A stretch of DNA of 55,247 bases from Chloroflexota bacterium (lineage in GTDB: Bacteria > Chloroflexota > Anaerolineae > Promineifilales > Promineifilaceae), in assembly GCA_012515125.1 (NCBI GenBank), contig JAAYYY010000038.1, positions 1-55,247 of the forward strand. The letters run 5' to 3'. The notes under the pieces are model-generated. The model searched no databases and was not told the DNA's origin. It saw nothing but the letters and a program-made list of their open reading frames with translations. The stretch's first letter is position 1, and the number at the start of each line of letters is the position of its first letter. The position numbers were made by a program, and so were the translations under genes. Shown here piece after piece: positions 49,049 to 55,247 of the stretch.

Positions 49049-50623
49049 ATGCAGGTAGCCTCCATCGTCCTCACGGGGTTCATGGGCACGGGCAAGAGCA
49101 GCGTCGGCCGGCTGCTGGCGGCGCGCCTCGGCCTGACCTTCGTAGATACCGACGAGCTGATCGCCCGGCGCGCCGGCAAGTCCGTGGCGGCGATCTTCGC
49201 GGACGAGGGCGAAGAGGCCTTCCGGGCGCGCGAGGCGGAAGTGGCCCGCGAACTGGCCGGCCAGCCGGGCCTGGTGATCGCCACAGGCGGCGGTATGCTG
49301 ATCGATCCGGCCAACGCGGCCGTGCTCGGCGCGGGCAACAGCGTCTTCTGCCTGCAGGCCGGCCCGGCGGAGATCGTGCGCCGGCTGGCGAACGAGCCGG
49401 ACGCCCGCCCGCTGCTGGCGGCGACGGAACCAACAGCACGCGTGGAAGAATTGCTCGCCCGCCGGCAGGCAGCCTACGGTCGTTTTACGCCAATCGATAC
49501 GGAGGGAAAGAGCCCAGCCGAGGTCGCGGCAGATATCGAGCGCCGCGTAAACGTGGGAACGCCGGCGAGCAGCGACGTGGAGCGGCTGCCGGTGCGCTTT
49601 CCCGGCGGCAGCTACGAGGTCCGGGTTGGCAGCGGCCTGCTGTCCGAAGTGGCGGAGCTGGTGGGCGGCGGGCCGGCGGTCGTAATCAGCGACGCGCATG
49701 TGGCGCCCCTCTTTGCCGCCCGGTGTGGCGTCACAACAGTCTTGACGATTCCGGCCGGGGAGGCACACAAGCGGCTGGAAACGGTGCGCTTGCTCTACGA
49801 TGGGCTGCTGGAGGCTCGGCTGGACCGCAGCGGTACGATTGTCGCCCTGGGCGGCGGCGTGGTCGGCGACGTGGCGGGCTTTGTCGCCGCCACCTATCTG
49901 CGCGGGGTGAAGCTGGTCCAGTGCCCGACGACGCTGCTGGCGATGGTAGACGCCGGCGTAGGCGGCAAGACGGGCGTCGATCTGCCCCAGGGGAAAAACC
50001 TCGTGGGTGCGTTCAAGCAGCCGGAAGCGGTCATCGCCGACGTGCTGACGCTGGGGACGCTGCCGCCCGCCGAAGTGGCAGCGGGGATGGCCGAGGTGGT
50101 CAAACATGGCCTTCTGGCAGGCCGGGAGCTGCTGGCAGAGCTGACGGCGCCGGCGTGGCTGCCCCTGCCCCCACCCACGCTCCGGCAGCGGCTGGTCGCC
50201 AGAGCCATCACCGTCAAGCGGGATGTGGTCGAGGAAGACCCCTACGAGCAGGGCCGGCGGGCTGTGCTCAACCTGGGTCACACCTTCGCCCACGCCGTCG
50301 AGCAGGTCAGCAACTACCAGGTGCGCCACGGCGAGGCCGTGGCTATCGGGCTGGTGGCGGCGGCGCATCTCTCGGCGGGGTTAGGTTATGCGCCGCCCTC
50401 GCTGCAAGCAGACATCGAGCGACTGCTGCGACCGCTGACGCTCCCGGTCCGCATTCCGGCGGGGCTGCCGCCCGAGGCGCTGCTGGCGGCAATGGGCCAG
50501 GACAAGAAACGCGCAGCCGGGCGGCTGCGCTTCGTGCTCATCGCCGAACCGGGCGAGGTTTTTGTCGCGGGCGACGTGCCAGAGCAGCAGGTGTTGCAGA
50601 CGCTACGGGCTTTGCAGAGCTGA
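49049..50623 (+). CDS. aroKB: Bifunctional shikimate kinase / 3-dehydroquinate synthase fusion
   Basis: N-term SIVLTGFMGTGKSSVGRLLAARLGLTFVDTDELI; C-term GGGVVGDVAGFVAATYLRGVKLVQCPTTLLAMVDAGVGGKTGVD and NLGHTFAHAVEQ. Confidence 0.95.
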   Translation: MQVASIVLTGFMGTGKSSVGRLLAARLGLTFVDTDELIARRAGKSVAAIFADEGEEAFRAREAEVARELAGQPGLVIATGGGMLIDPANAAVLGAGNSVFCLQAGPAEIVRRLANEPDARPLLAATEPTARVEELLARRQAAYGRFTPIDTEGKSPAEVAADIERRVNVGTPASSDVERLPVRFPGGSYEVRVGSGLLSEVAELVGGGPAVVISDAHVAPLFAARCGVTTVLTIPAGEAHKRLETVRLLYDGLLEARLDRSGTIVALGGGVVGDVAGFVAATYLRGVKLVQCPTTLLAMVDAGVGGKTGVDLPQGKNLVGAFKQPEAVIADVLTLGTLPPAEVAAGMAEVVKHGLLAGRELLAELTAPAWLPLPPPTLRQRLVARAITVKRDVVEEDPYEQGRRAVLNLGHTFAHAVEQVSNYQVRHGEAVAIGLVAAAHLSAGLGYAPPSLQADIERLLRPLTLPVRIPAGLPPEALLAAMGQDKKRAAGRLRFVLIAEPGEVFVAGDVPEQQVLQTLRALQS

Positions 50624-50678
50624 CAGGACTCGTTAACCAGGTAGTTGTCTGCCGGGAAGGACGACGAGGAGGAGAAAG

Positions 50679-51131
50679 ATGGTACGGATTCTGGTGCTGC
50701 ACGGCCCCAACCTCAACCTGTTGGGCAGCCGCGAGCCTGAGATTTACGGGCGGGAAACGCTGGCCGAAATCGACGAGCGGCTGCGCGCAGCGGCGGAAGC
50801 AGCAGGCGCGACCGTCGAGAGCCGGCAGTCGAACCACGAGGGAGTGCTCATCGACGCCCTGCATGAGGCGCGGGATACAGCGGATGCGGTGCTGATCAAC
50901 CCCGGCGCCTTCACGCACAGCAGCTATGCGCTGCGCGACGCCATCGCCGCCGTGGGCCTGCCCACCGTCGAGGTCCACCTGTCCAACATCCACGCGCGGG
51001 AGCCGTTCCGCTCGCAGTCGCTGATCGCGCCGGTCTGCGTGGGGCAGATCAGCGGCTTCGGCGCGGAGAGCTATCTGCTGGGGCTGCAGGCGCTGTTGAG
51101 CCGGCTGGGGGCAGAAAGAGGCGGCAGCTAA
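50679..51131 (+). CDS. aroQ: Type II 3-dehydroquinate dehydratase
   Basis: [67 protein letters not shown]. Confidence 0.96.
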   Translation: MVRILVLHGPNLNLLGSREPEIYGRETLAEIDERLRAAAEAAGATVESRQSNHEGVLIDALHEARDTADAVLINPGAFTHSSYALRDAIAAVGLPTVEVHLSNIHAREPFRSQSLIAPVCVGQISGFGAESYLLGLQALLSRLGAERGGS

Positions 51132-51136
51132 CCCGC

Positions 51137-51964
51137 TCAGGGCAGGTACGGCTCGAGGGGTTCTCGCAGCAGGCCGAGATCTTCCTCTTCGGCAGCCTGA
51201 TAGGGAGCGACAGCCTGACGCCCGCAGAGGACACGGTAGCGACAGCGACTGCACAGCGCCATGTCATCGGTCAGGGGCCAGATACCGGTATGCCGGCGAG
51301 CCTCGTCAATCGCGCCGGCCACGTCGAGCAGCCGCTGCCAGTTCTGCTCGTGAGCGGCGGTACTGTAGGCCAGCTCCACACGCTCCCCGGGCTGCGCGGC
51401 TGACCAGTAGGTGAGGGAAACAAGGTCAGGCGCGATAGGCTGGCCTTCGGGATGAATAGCGGACCCCGCGGCGACGACCAGCGCAGGGTAGAGAAGCGAC
51501 TGCCACGATGCTCGCAGACTCGCTTCGTCCGATAGCGGGCCGGTCTTCCAATCAAAGATCTGCGCCCGGCCATCGTGGAGGAGTAGCAGATCCAGCCGGC
51601 CGGTGAGCAGGTGCCGGCCCAGGGGCACGGTGATCGTCAGCTCCGGCAGGCAGAGCCCGGCCGGAAGCGGCAGCACTGTCTCCTGGAAGGTCTTCCACCA
51701 GCCCTCCAGCACAGGATCGCCGCCGGGCGCGGTAACAGGCAGCCCCAGGAAGTACCGGTGGGCCATCTGGTGGAACTGCTGCCCACGTGTGCTCGCCAGC
51801 TGCCGCTCGTCATCCAGAGGCGCCGCCGGCCAGGGATAGCGTTCCTCGAACTGCAACTGAAAACGGCGCTGGCAGGCCAGGAAGGCGTCCAGTTGCTGTC
51901 CGGTTAGCGTCAGCAGCTCCGGCGTTGGGGCGTTATTACGGTGGCTCTCTCCCATCGTGACCAT
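51137..51964 (-). CDS. PD-(D/E)XK nuclease family protein, RecB/Cas4-like with 4Fe-4S cysteine pattern
   Basis: HQMAHRYF, GRLDLLLLHDGRAQIFDWKTG; cysteines in FLACQRRFQLQFEERY and CSRCRYRVLC (C-x2-C-x5-C). Confidence 0.88.
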   Translation of the reverse strand: MVTMGESHRNNAPTPELLTLTGQQLDAFLACQRRFQLQFEERYPWPAAPLDDERQLASTRGQQFHQMAHRYFLGLPVTAPGGDPVLEGWWKTFQETVLPLPAGLCLPELTITVPLGRHLLTGRLDLLLLHDGRAQIFDWKTGPLSDEASLRASWQSLLYPALVVAAGSAIHPEGQPIAPDLVSLTYWSAAQPGERVELAYSTAAHEQNWQRLLDVAGAIDEARRHTGIWPLTDDMALCSRCRYRVLCGRQAVAPYQAAEEEDLGLLREPLEPYLP

Positions 51965-51977
51965 TTAGCGGCTGCGG

Positions 51978-52928
51978 TCAGGAGTCAGCGGGCCCAGACG
52001 GCGGCTCCTCGAGAGGGGCCGGAGCGTCGTGACCCAGGAGGCGGCCCACCTGCCGCCGGAGCCTGCCCAACCGCCCGGCGCCATAGTCGGCGGCCAGCGC
52101 CCGGGCAAAATCCTCCAGGTGGCAGTCACTGCCATAGACCTCAGCGAGCTGTTCGCGCATCAGCGACAGCCATACAAAGAGATCGGCTTCCGTCCGGCCG
52201 GGAAACTCCTGCAAGAGTGACGCCTCGTTGATGATCTGCACGGTTGGCAGGTAGACCAGCTCATACCAGGCGAGCACGGCCTCTTCGTAGGAGATGGGCG
52301 CTTCGTCGATGAGCTCCAGCTTCTTCTGGAGTTCTTCAATCTGGGCAAGCAGCTCCAGGTAGCGGCCCGGCGTCGTGAAGCGAATGCCGTGGTCAGGAAC
52401 CATCTCGTCCAGATGGGTCTGCTCCATGAAGCTGCGCTCGCCAAAGCGAATCAAAACGTCGTCGAGGCGGTCTTGCGGGCCCAGCTCGACTTCTACCGGG
52501 AAAGTCCAGACGGCGGCTTCGATGGAATCCACGCGTAGCTGGCGGGCAATGGCGACACGGTGATTACCGTCTTTGACAAAGTAAACGTCGCCGATGCGGT
52601 AAAGCTCGACCGGCGGCCATCCCTCACGCGAGTGAGCCAGCGCTTCAACGCGCACCCAGCGATCCCGAAAGCTGTTGTGCAGCGGCAGGAAATGGCGGGT
52701 AAACTCGCCATATCGCCCGACGCTGCCGGCAATCTGGGACAGAGGCACTTGCTGGATGCCCTGGTAAAGCGGATTCTTCTGTTTGAGCTGCGCACGAATG
52801 GCCTCAAACGGCAACAGATGCGGGTCACGGCCGGTCAGCCGTGAGGAGAGTGTCTCTCTCAGCGCCTGGCGCCGCGCCTGCGAGAAATGCTGTAGGGCCA
52901 GTTGAACTACGTACGGATTATCATTCAT
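51978..52928 (-). CDS. ParB/Srx-fold-like protein with C-terminal helical domain (DUF4032-like)
   Basis: Start MNDNPYVVQL; WPPVELYRIGDVYFVKDGNHRVAIARQLRVDSIEAAVW. Confidence 0.75.
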   Translation of the reverse strand: MNDNPYVVQLALQHFSQARRQALRETLSSRLTGRDPHLLPFEAIRAQLKQKNPLYQGIQQVPLSQIAGSVGRYGEFTRHFLPLHNSFRDRWVRVEALAHSREGWPPVELYRIGDVYFVKDGNHRVAIARQLRVDSIEAAVWTFPVEVELGPQDRLDDVLIRFGERSFMEQTHLDEMVPDHGIRFTTPGRYLELLAQIEELQKKLELIDEAPISYEEAVLAWYELVYLPTVQIINEASLLQEFPGRTEADLFVWLSLMREQLAEVYGSDCHLEDFARALAADYGAGRLGRLRRQVGRLLGHDAPAPLEEPPSGPADS

Positions 52929-53125
52929 ATGTTCGCAGTGTATCCGTTGCGGCAGCGAGATTACAAGCCCCAAAGTGCCCGATAATCCGCCACCGTTTTT
53001 CGTGCACAGTGAGCGAAATTATACCATATTCTGATGGAGTTTGGGCTCGCTGGCGGCTGCAATTACGATTCGTTCAGACATACCTGGCCCAGCTTCAGGT
53101 CCCTGTCACAGGAGTAAATCGGTAG

Positions 53126-54043
53126 ATGCACAACACGATCCGCACCCATCCGCACGTTGCCGCTGCGCTGCAGGAGCGCCGCCCGGTCGTCGCCCTCGAG
53201 AGCACCGTGATCACCCACGGCCTGCCTTATCCGGCCAATCTGGAGACGGCCCAGGCAATGGAAGAAGCGGTACGGGCGGGAGGCGCTGTGCCGGCAACCA
53301 TCGCCGTGATCGCAGGCACGATCCACGTTGGCCTCACGGAGGAACAGCTCGCCTACCTGGCCAGGCGGCCGGAAGGCAGCGTGCGTAAGTGCAGCCGCCG
53401 CGACCTGCCGCTGGCTCTCGCGCGGGGGGAAGACGCGGCGACGACGGTAGCCGGCACGATGGTCGTCGCCCATCTGGCGGGCATCGCCCTCTTTGCTACC
53501 GGCGGCATCGGCGGCGTGCACCGGGGCCACCCGTTTGACGTCAGCGCCGACCTGACCGAGCTGGGACGCACGCCGGTGACGGTGGTCTGCAGCGGGGCCA
53601 AGTCGATTCTGGACCTGCCGCTGACGCTGGAGGTGCTGGAGACGAACGGCGTGCCCGTGATTGGCTATGGCACGAGCGAGTTGCCGGCCTTCTTTTCGCG
53701 GCAGAGCGGGCTGGCGGTGGACGTGCGCATGGACACGCCGGAGGAAGTTGCCGCCGCCATCCGCGCGCGCCAGGCGCTCGGCCTGGAGAACGGCATGCTC
53801 GTGACCGTTCCCGTGCCCGAAGAAGCAGCGTTTGACGAGCAGGAAGCGGAGGCGTTGATCGCGCAGGCCACAGCAGAGGCGGACGCTGCCGGCATTCAGG
53901 GCCCGGCGGCGACCCCCTGGCTGCTGCGCCGGGTCAGCGAGCTGAGCGAGGGGCGCAGTCTGCGTGCCAATGTCGCGCTGCTGCGCAACAACGGCGCCGT
54001 CGCCGCTGCCATCGCCGGCGCCCTGGTGAAACAGGACATTTAG
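53126..54043 (+). CDS. psuG: Pseudouridine-5'-phosphate glycosidase
   Basis: RPVVALESTVITHGLPYPANLETA; VRKCSRRDLPLAL; FATGGIGGVHRG; VVCSGAKSILDLPLTLEVLETNGVPVIGYGT. Confidence 0.96.
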   Translation: MHNTIRTHPHVAAALQERRPVVALESTVITHGLPYPANLETAQAMEEAVRAGGAVPATIAVIAGTIHVGLTEEQLAYLARRPEGSVRKCSRRDLPLALARGEDAATTVAGTMVVAHLAGIALFATGGIGGVHRGHPFDVSADLTELGRTPVTVVCSGAKSILDLPLTLEVLETNGVPVIGYGTSELPAFFSRQSGLAVDVRMDTPEEVAAAIRARQALGLENGMLVTVPVPEEAAFDEQEAEALIAQATAEADAAGIQGPAATPWLLRRVSELSEGRSLRANVALLRNNGAVAAAIAGALVKQDI

Positions 54044-54129
54044 CCCGTGCCGGGGGCCGGCGAGTTGCGCTATAATCGGCAGTGCATGGGCCGGTCCGTC
54101 GAGGGAGGGTACGCCGCGAGCGGTGCAAC

Positions 54130-55247
54130 ATGGTAGAAAAACTCAGTAAGCATCTACGCCGCGCTTTTCTGCGCTCTTACTTTCTGTTTTTTATCCTCCT
54201 GCTGCTGCTGGCGGCCGGGATCGCCGGCTTCTTCTATCTCCTCGCCCTGCTTAACGGGCAGACGCTGATGGGCTGGTGGCCGACGCTGATCGTGATGGGC
54301 GTGGCATTGGGGATCGTTGCGCTGCTGGTTCTCGTCGTCGGCAGTAGCCTCAACCGGCGGGTATACAAGGCCACACGGAGCCTGCTGGAAGAGGAGTACC
54401 AGCGGCTCCGGCTGGCCGACTCCCGCGCCCGCGCCCTGCAGGCGATGGCGGCGACGCTGCGCACGACGCTGAGCTTTGAGCGTGTGGTGGACGCCGCGCT
54501 GGATGTCTGCAGCCGCGTCGTGCGCGAAATGGGCGTGCCGACCCGGGCGCTGGTGGGCGCCGTCTTCCTCTACGATCGCAATCAGCTTGTTCCAGTAGCC
54601 ACGCGCAGCTTCATCCCGGCCGATCTCGAACGGCGGATCGAACGGGAGGCAGGCATTATTGGCATTGCCCTGGAAAAGGTGGAGCCCGCCGTGACGTACA
54701 CACCCAAAGATGACCCGGCCCTGGGCCGGCTGCTCACCTTCCAGGAGTGCCAGACAGCGGTCTGTATTCCGCTGCGCGCGGGCTTCCAGATTTTCGGCGT
54801 TATGGTGATTGGCAGCGAGCAGCGGCTGCAGTTTAATCAGGGCCAGATAGACCACTTCAACGCCGTCGCCGACCAGGCCGTGATTGCCCTGCAGAATGCG
54901 CAGCTATACCAGGATCTGCGGGCCGAGAAGCAGCGGCTGGTACAGGCCGACGAAGACGCCCGCAAGGCGCTGGCCCGCGACCTGCACGACGGACCGACGC
55001 AGAGTATCGCGGCCATTGCCATGCGTATCAACTACCTGCGCACCCTTATCGAGCGCGATCCCGACCAGGCGATGGTCGAGCTGGACAAAATCGAGCAGCT
55101 GGCGCGCGAAACCTCGCAGGAGGTTCGGGGGATGCTCTTTACGCTGCGTCCGCTCGTCCTGGAAACGGAAGGGCTGGCAGCCGCTCTCGAGACGGTCATC
55201 AACCGGATCCACGAGGCGGACGATGTGCAGGTCCGGATGGTCGGCGA
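54130..55247 (+). CDS. Membrane GAF-domain sensor histidine kinase (NarL-type HisKA_3), truncated by window end
   Basis: ATG at 54130: MVEKLSKHLRRAFLRSYFLFFILLLLLAAGIAGFFYLL, second TM, GAF region, ARDLHDGPTQSIAAIAMRINYL. Confidence 0.88.
   Translation, partial: MVEKLSKHLRRAFLRSYFLFFILLLLLAAGIAGFFYLLALLNGQTLMGWWPTLIVMGVALGIVALLVLVVGSSLNRRVYKATRSLLEEEYQRLRLADSRARALQAMAATLRTTLSFERVVDAALDVCSRVVREMGVPTRALVGAVFLYDRNQLVPVATRSFIPADLERRIEREAGIIGIALEKVEPAVTYTPKDDPALGRLLTFQECQTAVCIPLRAGFQIFGVMVIGSEQRLQFNQGQIDHFNAVADQAVIALQNAQLYQDLRAEKQRLVQADEDARKALARDLHDGPTQSIAAIAMRINYLRTLIERDPDQAMVELDKIEQLARETSQEVRGMLFTLRPLVLETEGLAAALETVINRIHEADDVQVRMVG

Noticed and set aside
49015-50895. 626-aa plus-strand ORF overlapping aroKB and aroQ
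   Set aside because: Wrong frame, Gly/Arg/Ala-rich junk translation; the aroKB and aroQ frames have all the catalytic motifs.

Overview
This is a high-GC bacterial chromosomal window with about 38 protein genes. Two are cut by the window edges: an S8 protease on the left and a GAF histidine kinase on the right. Gene content (F420-dependent LLM oxidoreductase, AroK-AroB fusion, large receptor/ATPase proteins) suggests a Chloroflexota-like organism; this is inference only. I saw no rRNA, tRNA, CRISPR array, transposase or prophage. Most genes are housekeeping: tex, gapA, eno, rel, mnmA, cysteine desulfurase, aroKB, aroQ, psuG, antiporters and an ABC exporter. The best candidate for an undescribed system is 14.70-21.05 kb. 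A leaderless promoter drives a P-loop ATPase fused to an OmpR-type winged helix, followed 32 bp later by a 1.6-kaa membrane protein. That protein has an extracellular FG-GAP/VCBS-like repeat region, one TM segment, and a cytosolic ATPase of visibly the same family. Other leads: an orphan Sak4-like ATPase with a LexA-like box over its promoter; a MoaD/ThiS-like protein with a tail after its GG, next to a zinc-ribbon acetamidase; an in-frame collapsed remnant of a serine beta-lactamase-type gene; a 2.87-kaa cyclic-glucan-synthase-like protein; a ParB-like plus Fe-S PD-(D/E)XK nuclease pair; and several near-leaderless promoters with TTGnnn-17-TANAAT spacing. All calls come from reading the sequence and supplied ORFs by eye; no searches were run.
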